Assembly: GCA_021413965.1 (NCBI GenBank)
Contig: JAIOPI010000040.1
Coordinates: forward strand, 124,001-188,000
Source: Lentisphaerota bacterium
GTDB lineage: Bacteria > Verrucomicrobiota > Kiritimatiellia > UBA8416 > JAIOPI01
Reading direction: 5' to 3'
DNA: 64,000 nt
Shown here: piece after piece, positions 36,431-44,331 of the stretch
How positions within the stretch are numbered: position 1 is the stretch's first letter
Layout of the letters: each line of letters begins with the position of its first letter
Program-made: the position numbers and the translations under genes
The notes under the pieces: model-generated
The model's database searches: none
Seen by the model: the letters and a program-made list of their open reading frames with translations, nothing else
What the model was told of the DNA's origin: nothing

Positions 36431-36657
36431 GGGTTATGGGGGAGAGCTTACGGTTGACCCGCGGGAGTGCAAGCTCGGAGATTGCGCGGGCAACAGCCTA
36501 CAACGCGGCCTGGTTGACCGCTGGAAACGGCAGGTAGATGCCCCGGGGCATGGGTGAATCGCGGGAGAACCACAAAAATGATTGAAATTGCCCGGCAGGT
36601 TGGCCAGACTGATTGATTCAGGCGCCCGGGATCCCCGGGGCGCGTCCGGTCTCCATG

Positions 36658-36734
36658 GCGGGTGTAGCTCAGCTGGTTAGAGCGTCAGATTGTGGATCTG
36701 AATGTCGCGGGTTCGAACCCCGTCACTCGCCCCA
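36658..36734 (+). tRNA. tRNA-His (anticodon GTG)
   Basis: The cloverleaf is complete: acceptor GCGGGTG (36658-36664) pairs with CACTCGC (36724-36730) with one G:T pair, the D stem is GCTC/GAGC, and the anticodon stem TCAGA/TCTGA encloses TTGTGGA with anticodon GTG at 36692-36694. The T arm is GCGGG-TTCGAAC-CCCGT-like. A G at 36657 and discriminator C at 36731, followed by encoded CCA, fit the G-1:C73 identity pair of tRNA-His. The 227-bp gap upstream (36431-36657) holds no other gene. Confidence 0.97.
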
Positions 36735-36834
36735 TCTTCCTTGCCTGTGCATCGCTCAGGCGAGCCTTGCCTTGGCGCAGCCACGGCCTCTCGTCGTACT
36801 GTACAAGGCGGATGCAGAGTTGTAGCGTAGGGTT

Positions 36835-37185
36835 ATGTCTAAGATGTTATGGCTCGTGCTGGGGGTGCTTGCGATGGTGGTGACCATGCGGGTACTCGGG
36901 AAACCGTCGGCGGCGGAACGCGGGGCCGTGGCCGAGAAGCTCAAACAGGGGGCACTGATCCTGGATGTGCGCACGGCAGGCGAGTTTGCCGGCCAGCACT
37001 ATGCGGGGGCGACCAACATCCCGGTCCAGGAGTTGTCGGCTCGCATCGCCGAACTAGGCGACACGAATCGGGCGATCATCGTTTACTGCCGCTCCGGCCG
37101 TCGCGCGGCGTCCGCCAAGCAGATACTCAACCAGGCCGGTTTCAAGACCGTCATCAATGCCGGCGGGCTGCAGGACATGCCGTAA
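36835..37185 (+). CDS. Rhodanese-like sulfurtransferase, membrane-anchored
   Basis: This 116-residue single rhodanese domain follows an N-terminal hydrophobic segment (LWLVLGVLAMVVTM), probably a membrane anchor or signal. LILDVRTAGEFAGQHYAGATNIPVQEL is the typical CH2A region, and the active-site loop is CRSGRR with Cys85, intact. It could move sulfane sulfur or act on cyanide/thiosulfate; the exact partner is unknown. It stands alone about 100 bp after tRNA-His, with no convincing ribosome-binding site, and is followed by a small Cys-rich protein gene on the same strand. Confidence 0.9.
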   Translation: MSKMLWLVLGVLAMVVTMRVLGKPSAAERGAVAEKLKQGALILDVRTAGEFAGQHYAGATNIPVQELSARIAELGDTNRAIIVYCRSGRRAASAKQILNQAGFKTVINAGGLQDMP

Positions 37186-37275
37186 CGCCTGCGGCGCCGG
37201 TCCTTTAGCCGAACCCGACGGGCCGCATTCGGATTTCGAATTTGCATTCACGAGCGAGGGCCCTAGAGTGGGGGC

Positions 37276-37548
37276 ATGCGGCGCAGCGGTAAACCGGTTC
37301 GAAAGTGTCACGCCTGCCCGCTGAATCTGGGCGATCGGTGCTGGCGATATGCCAGCCCGCGCGACCAGTGGCGGTCGGGGCGCCACTGCGCCGGTTTTTC
37401 TGACGAGGCGCTGCACGCGGAATTCCGGATCTGGCTCAAGCGCCCGCAGGTGAAAACGCGCAAGGAACTGAGGCGGGAAGGCTCCAGCGCCAGCAAGCGT
37501 GCCGCGACCTACAGCGCCCGCAGCTCGAAACCCCGGGGACGAAGCTGA
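37276..37548 (+). CDS. Small Cys-containing basic protein of unknown function
   Basis: This 90-residue protein is not one I recognise. Its N-terminal half holds CHACPLNLGDRCW (Cys11, 14 and 22) and Cys38, a four-cysteine pattern that could bind zinc or an iron-sulfur cluster; the C-terminal half is strongly basic (RPQVKTRKELRREG) and could bind nucleic acid. It lies between the rhodanese and HflX genes on the same strand. Composition and frame are consistent with real coding sequence, but no homologue is known to me, so the gene call is moderate. Confidence 0.5.
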   Translation: MRRSGKPVRKCHACPLNLGDRCWRYASPRDQWRSGRHCAGFSDEALHAEFRIWLKRPQVKTRKELRREGSSASKRAATYSARSSKPRGRS

Positions 37549-37666
37549 TGCCAGAGCGTGGGAAATCCGCCATGACCACGGACATGCACAGAAGCCACCG
37601 CCGTGCGGCGATCGCCAACCGATCGGCCTGGGAGCATCTTGCGATTCTCGTGTATGTCTGTGGCAA

Positions 37667-37708
37667 TTTCGCATTCTCCGAGTCCCGTTCCGTCATCGTG
37701 GGTGGCCG
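37667..37708. repeat. Weak 7-nt-period sequence before hflX
   Basis: The stretch TTCGCATTCTCCGAGTCCCG (from 37668) and the bases after it read as degenerate heptamers close to TTCTCCG, ending about 10 bp before the hflX start. It is weaker than the arrays before rsmI, yebC, ruvC and ruvB. Confidence 0.3.
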
Positions 37709-38824
37709 GTGAAATCGCGCCTGAAATCCAGTGTGGCGGCGGAGCAGGCCCTGCTGGTGCAGGTGATCCTGGGGCGGCGGAGCCTGGACGAGGCGGCCGA
37801 CTCGCTGGCCGAGCTGGAGCGCCTGGCCGATACCGCAGGGGCGGAAGTGGTGGGGCGCATCACGCAGCGGCGACCGAAGCCCGCTCCTGGGCTGTTGATC
37901 GGCGAGGGCAAGCTGGAGGAGGTCCAGATGGCCTGCCGCGAGGCGGGGGCCAACGTGATCATCTTCGACAATGAGCTGTCGCCGATGCAGGTGAACAATC
38001 TCGATCAATCGCTGGGCATCAAGGTGATTGATCGCACGGAGCTGATCCTGCAGATTTTCGCCGGCCGCGCGAAGACGGCTGAGGCGCAGGTGCAGGTGGA
38101 GCTGGCGCAGCTGGAGTATCTCATCTCGCGCCTTCCCGTGTCCGAGAAGCAAGCGCGTTTCAAGGGCGGTATCGGCATGAAGGGGCCGGGCGAAAGCCCG
38201 CTGCAGCTGCGCAACGAGCCGATGCGCAAGCGCATCCGGGACCTGAAGCGCAAGCTCGATGTGATCCAGGACCGTCGGCAGCAGACGCGCGTGCGGCGCC
38301 GCTGGCCGCTGGTGTCGCTGGTGGGGTACACGAACGCGGGCAAGTCGACACTGCTCAACGCCTTCACCGATGCGGATGCCTACGTGGACGACCGGCTGTT
38401 CGCGACGCTGGACACGAAGACGCGGCTGGTGCACCTGATGCCGGACCGGGCGGCGCTGCTGTCCGACACGGTGGGCTTCATCCGGCACCTGCCGCACGGG
38501 CTGGTGGCGTCCTTCCGGTCGACGCTGGACGTGGCCGCGCATTCGGATTTGCTGCTGGTGGTGGCGGAGACGTCGCACCCGCGCGTGCGGGATCACCTGC
38601 AGGTCGTGCACGAAACGCTGGCCCAGATTGGCGCGCAGGCCGTGCCGCACCTGCTGGTGTGGAACAAGTGCGATTTGCCGGACGCGGCGGCGGCGCTGCC
38701 CGCGCTGCGGGAGGAGTTTCCGCAGAGCGTGGCCATTGCGGCGGCGACCGGCCTGGGCATGGACGAGCTGCGCCACCGGATTGTGGAGGTCATGCCGCGC
38801 TGGGCGCGGGATGACGTTCGCTAG
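37709..38824 (+). CDS. hflX: GTPase HflX
   Basis: This 371-residue ribosome-associated GTPase splits or rescues stalled ribosomes. The N-terminal HflX domain has PGLLIGEGKLEEV, ANVIIFDNELSPMQVNNL and VIDRTELILQIFAGRAKTAEAQVQVELAQL, then the glycine-rich GGIGMKGPGESPL. The G domain carries G1 GYTNAGKSTL, G3 DTVGFIRHLP and G4 NKCD. The GTG start is the only in-frame start near the homology beginning; its ribosome-binding site is weak. The upstream spacer shows a weak 7-nt periodicity like that before rsmI, yebC, ruvC and ruvB. It is probably cotranscribed with rsmI, which begins 66 bp downstream. Confidence 0.95.
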   Translation: MKSRLKSSVAAEQALLVQVILGRRSLDEAADSLAELERLADTAGAEVVGRITQRRPKPAPGLLIGEGKLEEVQMACREAGANVIIFDNELSPMQVNNLDQSLGIKVIDRTELILQIFAGRAKTAEAQVQVELAQLEYLISRLPVSEKQARFKGGIGMKGPGESPLQLRNEPMRKRIRDLKRKLDVIQDRRQQTRVRRRWPLVSLVGYTNAGKSTLLNAFTDADAYVDDRLFATLDTKTRLVHLMPDRAALLSDTVGFIRHLPHGLVASFRSTLDVAAHSDLLLVVAETSHPRVRDHLQVVHETLAQIGAQAVPHLLVWNKCDLPDAAAALPALREEFPQSVAIAAATGLGMDELRHRIVEVMPRWARDDVR

Positions 38825-38835
38825 GACCGAACGTG

Positions 38836-38890
38836 CCAAGTCTCGTTTCCCGCTTGCATCCTTCCTCCCAATGACCAATGACTAATGACC
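38836..38890. repeat. Heptamer array ending exactly at the rsmI start codon
   Basis: Three units of AATGACY occupy 38870-38890, preceded by degenerate pyrimidine-rich heptamers in the same phase. The last unit ends directly against the ATG at 38891, leaving no ribosome-binding site. Units of other spacers differ in sequence but share the 7-nt period. Confidence 0.7.
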
Positions 38891-39613
38891 ATGAGCATCC
38901 TCTACATCGTTGCCACACCGATTGGGAATCTGGAGGATCTCAGCCCCCGCGCGCGGCGCGTGTTGACGGAGGCGGATGTGATCGCCTGCGAAGACACGCG
39001 GCGGACGGGGCAGCTTCTGACGCTGGCGGGGATCGTGCGCCGGGCGCCGTTTGTCTCGTACCGTGAAGGCAACGAAGAGCGCGCGGGCGAGCAGTTGCTG
39101 TCGGACTTGGCGTCGGGGCGCACGGTGGTGTTGTGCACGGACGGCGGCATGCCGGGCATCAGCGACCCCGGGTTCCGGCTGATTCGCGAGGCCACGCAGC
39201 GCGGCATGGACGTGCAGGTGGTGCCCGGGCCGTCGGCGGTGACGGTGGCGCTGGTAACGTCCGGCTTGCCGACCTCCAGCTACACGTTCAAGGGTTTTCC
39301 GCCGCGCAAGCCAGGCGTGCTGCGCCGGTTTTTCGAGGAAGAGCGCGATGCGGCGCACACGCTGGTGATCTTTGAGTCGCCCTATCGCGTCGGCAAGACG
39401 CTGCAGGCCGCGTTCGAGGTGCTGGGGGATCGCGAAGCGGCAGTGTGCATCGAATTGACGAAGAAGTTCGAGCGTGTGGGGCGCGGCTATCTGAGCGATT
39501 TGGCGAAGCGCTACGCGTCCGAAGCCATCAAGGGCGAGGCGACGATCGTCATCGCCGGCAATCACCCCAAGTTCCGGCGGAGCGAAGCGCCCGTGGTTGG
39601 TTCCTGCTGCTAG
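38891..39613 (+). CDS. rsmI: 16S rRNA (cytidine(1402)-2'-O)-methyltransferase RsmI
   Basis: This protein of about 240 residues uses S-adenosylmethionine to methylate the ribose of C1402 in 16S rRNA, in the decoding centre. The family signature LYIVATPIGNLEDLSPRA opens it, followed by ACEDTRRTGQLL, FVSYREGNE, VLCTDGGMPGISDPG, VPGPSAVTVAL and FKGFPPRK. All are intact and the length is slightly short of the usual ~280, since the C-terminal segment is brief. ATG 38891 is preferred to 38885 because the latter lies inside the last repeat unit and the family start is Met-x-x-LYIVATP. No ribosome-binding site is present; the heptamer array occupies that position. Confidence 0.96.
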   Translation: MSILYIVATPIGNLEDLSPRARRVLTEADVIACEDTRRTGQLLTLAGIVRRAPFVSYREGNEERAGEQLLSDLASGRTVVLCTDGGMPGISDPGFRLIREATQRGMDVQVVPGPSAVTVALVTSGLPTSSYTFKGFPPRKPGVLRRFFEEERDAAHTLVIFESPYRVGKTLQAAFEVLGDREAAVCIELTKKFERVGRGYLSDLAKRYASEAIKGEATIVIAGNHPKFRRSEAPVVGSCC

Positions 39614-39708
39614 GATGGCGGAAAGGAACTCTGATCGGGCTGGCGATTACCCGATTGGCCCCACCCGGCGTGCGGGGGCGGAACACACGCCGACGTTGCT
39701 GGCTCCAC

Positions 39709-40410
39709 TCAGTCGCGGATGACGAAGAGTTTGCCCACGGTCCAGAAGAGGCCTTTGAAGACGTAGCCGAGGGGGCCGAGGACTTTCCGGCGGTGCAGCG
39801 ACAGCTCGATGGCGGCGAAATCGACCTGGCCCTTGAGGGCCTTGGCGCGGGCTTCCATGGATTCGATGTCGCCCTGGAGGCGGTTCAGTTCGGTCTCGAT
39901 GGCCAGGATATCCTTCACGTCGGTGGCCTTGTCGAGCAGGTGCTGCAACCGGTCTCGCAGCACGAGTTTGTTTTTCAGGCGGGCGTCGTTGTCGACGACC
40001 TGCTCGGTGACGTCTTCACCTTGAACGCTGCGCGAGGTGACGTGGCCAAGCCCTTCCAGCGCGCCCACGGCATTGGTGAAGGCGGCGGCGGGCACGCGCA
40101 GGCGCAGGCTCGCATCGCTATCGCCCTGGTCCCGGTTGTGTTCGATGTAGCCGCCGGCCTGAGTGGCGAAGTCGGTGGCGGCGGCGACGGCGTTACTGAT
40201 GTTCCAGACATCGACGTTCAGATAGGCGGTCCAGGCCAGCATGCGGGGGGCGGTCTCCGCCAGATCGCCCGCTCGCACAGCGGCCTGCATGGGCGGCATC
40301 CCGTACCCCGTGGGGCCGGACAGCGAGGAGCTTTTGGCCTTGCCGGCCATGCACCCAGACGTCAACACCAGCAGCCCCAGCGCCAACCCGCGGACGACAT
40401 GCGTATTCAT
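39709..40410 (-). CDS. DUF4349 lipoprotein
   Basis: This 233-residue lipoprotein has lipobox LTSGC with Cys20. The core is DUF4349: NAVAAATDFATQAGGYIE, SLRLRVPAAAFTNAVGALEGLGHVTSRSVQGEDVTEQVVD, a long helical hairpin (RLQHLLDKATDVKDILAIETELNRLQGDIESMEARAKAL) and FAAIELSL. A C-terminal hydrophobic segment follows (LGYVFKGLFWTVGKLFVI), so it is tethered to membrane at both ends. The function of DUF4349 is unknown; it is often found in envelope proteins. It is convergent with rsmI and divergent from the EF-G2 gene. A consensus TTGACA promoter ends 6 bp before its ATG, suggesting a leaderless message. Confidence 0.92.
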   Translation of the reverse strand: MNTHVVRGLALGLLVLTSGCMAGKAKSSSLSGPTGYGMPPMQAAVRAGDLAETAPRMLAWTAYLNVDVWNISNAVAAATDFATQAGGYIEHNRDQGDSDASLRLRVPAAAFTNAVGALEGLGHVTSRSVQGEDVTEQVVDNDARLKNKLVLRDRLQHLLDKATDVKDILAIETELNRLQGDIESMEARAKALKGQVDFAAIELSLHRRKVLGPLGYVFKGLFWTVGKLFVIRD

Positions 40411-40416
40411 GGCGTT

Positions 40417-40445
40417 ACGATGGACAGGGTGGGCGGGCCTGTCAA
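40417..40445 (-). promoter_or_regulatory. Promoter of the DUF4349 gene, apparently leaderless
   Basis: Minus strand TTGACA (40440-40445), 17 bp, CATCGT (40417-40422). The ATG follows the -10 box by only 6 bp, so transcription would start at or next to the start codon; no ribosome-binding site is seen. Confidence 0.5.
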
Positions 40446-40574
40446 TCTCGGGGGCGTGCCCGCCGGGCGAGGGCTCTTGCGCGATGGCGCATGCGCAACG
40501 CACGCGCCCGGAGGTCGCGGGCCACCTCGGACAGTCGCCGATACGCCCCGGCGAGGCGGATTTTAAACTACCCG

Positions 40575-40603
40575 TTGCGCGGGGTGGGGGCTTTTGCCAT
40601 ACT
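40575..40603 (+). promoter_or_regulatory. Possible promoter of the EF-G2-like gene
   Basis: TTGCGC (40575-40580), a 17-bp spacer and CATACT (40598-40603) lie about 40 bp before the ATG at 40645. The boxes match moderately. Confidence 0.35.
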
Positions 40604-40644
40604 CGGCAGGTTTAGGTATGAGTCCAACCGGAGGATATCAGACC

Positions 40645-42687
40645 ATGAAAGATGTGCCCGTCTCAGACAAGCGCAACATCGCCCTCATGGGCCACACCCA
40701 TAGCGGCAAAACCACCCTGCTCGACGCCATTTGGTACAAACTGGGGCTCAACGATCGCCTGGGGTCGGTGGACAACGGCTCCAGCGTGGCGGACTACAAC
40801 GACGAAGAAAAGGGGCGCAAGATCACCCTGTTTTCGAAGTCCTTCAGCGCCAACTACACCACCGCCGGCGGCAAGACGGTCTCGCTGAGCTTCACGGACA
40901 CGCCCGGCTACATGGATTTCTTTGGCCAGATGATCGCCGCCGTGCACGTCGCCGATGCGGCCCTGATCGTGGTGGACGCGGTGGGCGGAATTCAGGTGGG
41001 GACGCACCGCGCCTGGAAGTGCTGCAACCAGCAGGGCATCAAGGCCCGGGGTTTCGTGATCACCGGCATCGACCGCGAGAACGGCAACTACGCGCGCGTG
41101 CTGGAGTCCATTCAGGCCACTTTCGGCAAGCAGTGCGTACCGGTGGAAGTTCCCTTGGCGGGCGGCGCCGGCGTGGTGGATGCGCTGGCGGCCAAGGACG
41201 TGCCCCCGGCGGCGAAGGACGAAGTTGAGGCCGAGAAGGCGGCGTTGATCGAGCGGGCCGCTGAAACCAATGACTCGTTGATCGAGAAGTTTCTGGGCGG
41301 CGAAGAGTTGACGCCAGACGAAGTCGCGCGCGGCCTGGTCGATGCGGTTGCCACCGGCGGCATCATGCCGGTGTTTGCCTGCGCGGCACCGAAGGGCGTG
41401 GGCCTTACGGAACTGCTGGAGGAAATTGCCCGCCTGTTCCCCGGGCCGGACCGCCATGCCCGGAAGACCGCGGATGGCGCCGCCATCGGGACGGGCGAGG
41501 GCGAGCCCTTCGTGGGCCAGGTCTGGCGCATGGTGAACGATCCGTTCGCCGGCCAGTTGGCCTTCGTGCGCGTCATGGGCGGCACGTTGCGCGCCGATTC
41601 GGAAGTATACAACGCGTCCAAGAAGCAGAAGGAACGCGTGGGTGCCATGCTCCTCGTCAATGGCAAGAAGCAGGAGCCCATGTCCGTCGCCACCGCGGGC
41701 GACATCGTGGCCATTCCCAAGCTCAAGTTCACGGGCCTGGGCGACACCCTTTGCGCGATGGGGCGAACCGCCGTCTGTGCCCCGATGAAGTTCCCGAAGC
41801 CGGTCACGATGCAGGCCATGAAAGGCAAGACGCAGGCCGACGATGACAAACTCGGCACGGCGGCCCAGCGCGTGTGCGACGACGACCCCACGCTGCACGT
41901 GGAGCGCAACACGGCGACGCACGAAATGGTCTTGATGGGGCTGGGCGACGTGCACCTGGACGTGGCCGTGGAATTGATGAAGAGCCGCAGCCACGTGGAC
42001 GTGCTGTTGAGCACGCCGAAGGTGCCTTACCGCGAGACGGTGACGAGCGTGGGCGAAGGGCACTACAAGCACAAGAAGCAGTCCGGCGGGCGGGGCCAGT
42101 ACGGCGAAGTCTACATCAAGGTGCAGCCCAAGCAGGATCCCGCGGAAGACTGGTTTGAGGATGCGGTCGTCGGCGGCGTGATTCCCCACAACTTCATTCC
42201 GGCCGTGCAAAAGGGGCTGGTGGAAGGCATGACGGCTGGCGCGCTGGCGGGCTTCCCGGTTGCGGACGTCAAGGTGACGCTGTACGACGGATCCTACCAC
42301 GACGTGGACTCCTCGGAAATCGCGTTCAAGATCGCGGCCTCGCGGGCGCTCAAGGACGGCATGCTCAAGGCGCGTCCCGTCTTGCTAGAGCCTATCATGT
42401 CGGTTAAAGTCTTCGTCCCCGATCACTGCCTCGGGGACATTAACGGTGACTTGAACCACAAGCGCGGCCGGATCCACGGTATGGAAACCGAGGATGGGCT
42501 GCAGGTGATCCTGGCCGATGTGCCGCAGTCGGAACTGTTCCGCTATGCGGCTGAACTGCGCAGCATCACCGCGGGCCAGGGCACGTTTGAGATGGAGTTC
42601 AGCCGGTACGAACAGGTGCCGGGCAACATCGCCCAGAAGGTCGTCGCGGAAGCGACGAAGGATCGAAAACACGAAGTGGAAGACTAG
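40645..42687 (+). CDS. EF-G2-type elongation factor G-like protein with altered GTPase motifs
   Basis: This 680-residue protein has the five-domain plan of EF-G: G domain (1-~290), domain II (VWRMVNDPFAGQLAFVRVMGG), domain III, domain IV (GQYGEVYIKVQP) and domain V (EPIMSVKVFVP, INGDLNHKRGRI). G1 is GHTHSGKT (16-23). The catalytic-His position in DTPGH is Tyr89 (DTPGY), and the G4 NKxD is TGID (140-143). The Tyr is known in the EF-G2 branch, but TGID lacks the Lys. It is away from the ribosomal-protein and tufA genes where the true EF-G normally lies. It is probably a paralogue with altered or no GTP hydrolysis. GGAGG 10 nt upstream supports the ATG. Confidence 0.93.
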   Translation: MKDVPVSDKRNIALMGHTHSGKTTLLDAIWYKLGLNDRLGSVDNGSSVADYNDEEKGRKITLFSKSFSANYTTAGGKTVSLSFTDTPGYMDFFGQMIAAVHVADAALIVVDAVGGIQVGTHRAWKCCNQQGIKARGFVITGIDRENGNYARVLESIQATFGKQCVPVEVPLAGGAGVVDALAAKDVPPAAKDEVEAEKAALIERAAETNDSLIEKFLGGEELTPDEVARGLVDAVATGGIMPVFACAAPKGVGLTELLEEIARLFPGPDRHARKTADGAAIGTGEGEPFVGQVWRMVNDPFAGQLAFVRVMGGTLRADSEVYNASKKQKERVGAMLLVNGKKQEPMSVATAGDIVAIPKLKFTGLGDTLCAMGRTAVCAPMKFPKPVTMQAMKGKTQADDDKLGTAAQRVCDDDPTLHVERNTATHEMVLMGLGDVHLDVAVELMKSRSHVDVLLSTPKVPYRETVTSVGEGHYKHKKQSGGRGQYGEVYIKVQPKQDPAEDWFEDAVVGGVIPHNFIPAVQKGLVEGMTAGALAGFPVADVKVTLYDGSYHDVDSSEIAFKIAASRALKDGMLKARPVLLEPIMSVKVFVPDHCLGDINGDLNHKRGRIHGMETEDGLQVILADVPQSELFRYAAELRSITAGQGTFEMEFSRYEQVPGNIAQKVVAEATKDRKHEVED

Positions 42688-42700
42688 CGCAGGAGGCGGG

Positions 42701-42794
42701 GTTCAGGTTTCAGGGTTCAGTCCGGCCGGTCGGTACAGCCAGGGGGAGCGGGGAGGACGCCGTTTGCGATTCCTGAACCCTGAACCCTGAAACC
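42701..42794. repeat. Inverted heptamer arms between the EF-G2 gene and yebC
   Basis: GTTTCAGGGTTCAG (42707-42720) is the exact complement of CTGAACCCTGAAAC (42780-42793). Both arms have a 7-nt period (GTTCAGG / CCTGAAC) and flank a ~50-bp loop. The right arm ends 34 bp before the yebC ATG. Confidence 0.75.
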
Positions 42795-42827
42795 AAGGCG
42801 TTCCGGCGCACCAATGGAGACATCACC

Positions 42828-43586
42828 ATGAGCGGTCATAGTAAGTGGAAGACGATTCAGCATAAGAAGGGCGCGGCCGATGCCAAGCGCGGCAAGATTT
42901 TCAGCAAGCTGGCCAAGGAGCTGATGGTGGTGGCCAAGGCGGGGGGCAGCGATCCGAACACGAACGCCTCCCTGCGCACCGTGATCCAGAAGGCCAAGGC
43001 CGTGAACATGCCGTCGGATAACATCGAGCGCGCCATCAAGAAAGGTGCGGGCGAAACCGAGGGCGTGACCTTTGAGGAAGTCACGTACGAGTGCTACGCT
43101 CCCGGCGGCGTCGCGGTTGTCGTGCAACTGCTGACCGACAATCGCAACCGGGCGACGTCGGAGCTGCGCTTCATCTTCAAGCGTCACGGCACGGATTTTG
43201 CCTCGGTGGGGTCCTGCACGCGGGGCTTCGAGCGCAAGGGCGAGATCATGGTGGACTCCACCATCGTCGACGAGGACAAGCTGATGAGCGTGGTGCTGGA
43301 TGCGGGCGCCGACGATATGAGCCAGGACGGCAGCCAGTTCGAGATCATCACCAGCCCGGCCGCCTTTCCCAATGTGACCGAGGCCCTCGAAAAGGCGAAG
43401 ATTCCGACGTTGAGTGCGGAAGTCACGTTGCTGCCGCTAGCGGCCGTTCCGGTGTCGGATCCCGCCGTGGCGTCCACGGTTCTCAAGCTGGTCGGCGACC
43501 TGGAAGACAACGACGATGTCCAGAACGTGTACACGAACATGGACATGACCGACGACGTCATCAAGGCCATGCAGGCGAAGGGGTGA
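42828..43586 (+). CDS. yebC: YebC/PmpR-family protein (translation/transcription factor)
   Basis: This 252-residue protein has the complete TACO1/YebC fold. SGHSKWKTIQHKKGAADAKRGKIFSKLAKEL is the family start, followed by NMPSDNIERAIKKG, EVTYECYAPGGVAVVVQLLTDNRNR and SCTRGFERKGEIMV, ending with EDNDDVQNVYTNMDM. Members help translation through proline stretches or regulate transcription, including of ruv genes. The ATG is supported by GGAG. The next gene is ruvC, a common arrangement of yebC with ruvC-ruvA-ruvB, so a shared operon across the intergenic repeats is likely. Confidence 0.97.
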   Translation: MSGHSKWKTIQHKKGAADAKRGKIFSKLAKELMVVAKAGGSDPNTNASLRTVIQKAKAVNMPSDNIERAIKKGAGETEGVTFEEVTYECYAPGGVAVVVQLLTDNRNRATSELRFIFKRHGTDFASVGSCTRGFERKGEIMVDSTIVDEDKLMSVVLDAGADDMSQDGSQFEIITSPAAFPNVTEALEKAKIPTLSAEVTLLPLAAVPVSDPAVASTVLKLVGDLEDNDDVQNVYTNMDMTDDVIKAMQAKG

Positions 43587-43597
43587 TGCGGCGCGGA

Positions 43598-43697
43598 CCG
43601 TGATCCGTAAACGGTAATCAGTAATCGGTGCAGGACTTGCGGCGAGGCCGCTCGGACATGCGCCACTGATCACCGATGACGGATCACCGGTCACGGC
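43598..43697. repeat. Inverted heptamer arms between yebC and ruvC
   Basis: The left arm 43598-43630 (units like GTAATCR) is mirrored by the right arm 43665-43696 (units like CACCGAT): GTGATCCGT (43600-43608) complements ACGGATCAC (43679-43687) and ATCGGTG (43624-43630) complements CACCGAT (43671-43677). The loop is about 34 bp. The right arm ends about 11 bp before the ruvC ATG. Confidence 0.75.
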
Positions 43698-43707
43698 TCG
43701 CCAAACC

Positions 43708-44217
43708 ATGACCACCGGGTTTCGCGTCCTGGGCATTGATGCATCCCTGCGATCGACCGGGCTGGGGGTGGTCGAGGCGCAGGGCTCGCGGCTGGTGGCG
43801 GTGGTCCAGCAGACGCTGAAGCTGCCGACTCGCGCGCGCCACTCGGATTGCCTGCGGCAGGTTTACGAGGGGATCAGCGCCCTCATCCGGCAGACCTCGC
43901 CTTCGGCTGCCGCCATTGAAGGCGGTTTCTTTCAGCGCAACGTCAAGACCGCGGACATTCTCGGGCAAGTGCGCGGGGCGGCCATTGCGGCCTGCGCGTG
44001 CGCCGGGGTACCGGTCTACGAATACGCGCCACGTCGCGCCAAGCAGGCGCTGGTGGGATTTGGCGGGGCGGAGAAGGAGCAGGTCCGGCGCATGGTCATG
44101 CAGCTTCTGGGGCTGGCAGAGGAGCCGCAGGAGGATGCGGGCGACGCCCTGGCCCTGGCCATCTGCCACCTCAACACCCGCACCGGGCACGCCATTCTGG
44201 ATACGGAGCCGATCTAG
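43708..44217 (+). CDS. ruvC: Holliday junction resolvase RuvC
   Basis: This 169-residue endonuclease cuts Holliday junctions symmetrically during recombination repair, recruited by RuvAB. The four catalytic acidic residues are present: D11 (LGIDASL), E71 (AAIEGGFF), and D143/D146 (EDAGDALALAI). The RNase H-like fold and the conserved GQVRGA helix support it. It follows yebC after about 120 bp occupied by an inverted heptamer repeat and precedes ruvA; no ribosome-binding site is visible. The length is normal for the family. Confidence 0.97.
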   Translation: MTTGFRVLGIDASLRSTGLGVVEAQGSRLVAVVQQTLKLPTRARHSDCLRQVYEGISALIRQTSPSAAAIEGGFFQRNVKTADILGQVRGAAIAACACAGVPVYEYAPRRAKQALVGFGGAEKEQVRRMVMQLLGLAEEPQEDAGDALALAICHLNTRTGHAILDTEPI

Positions 44218-44331
44218 GCCGCGCGGCACGCATCCTGGCGATCCGTGTCCGTCGTGCCAGTCGTGGTTTCCGCGTCCGGCCGGGTTCAGTCGGCGCTTGC
44301 CACTCACCGCTTTCCTGCCCCAGACTTCCGC

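Noticed and set aside
36658-36734. tRNA-His as an attachment site of an integrated EPS island
   Set aside because: No integrase and no repeat of the tRNA 3' end was found at the other side of the EPS locus.
40663-42300. Minus-strand open frame of 545 codons opposite the EF-G2 gene
   Set aside because: It is antisense to a full-length translation-factor gene and carries no recognisable motif.
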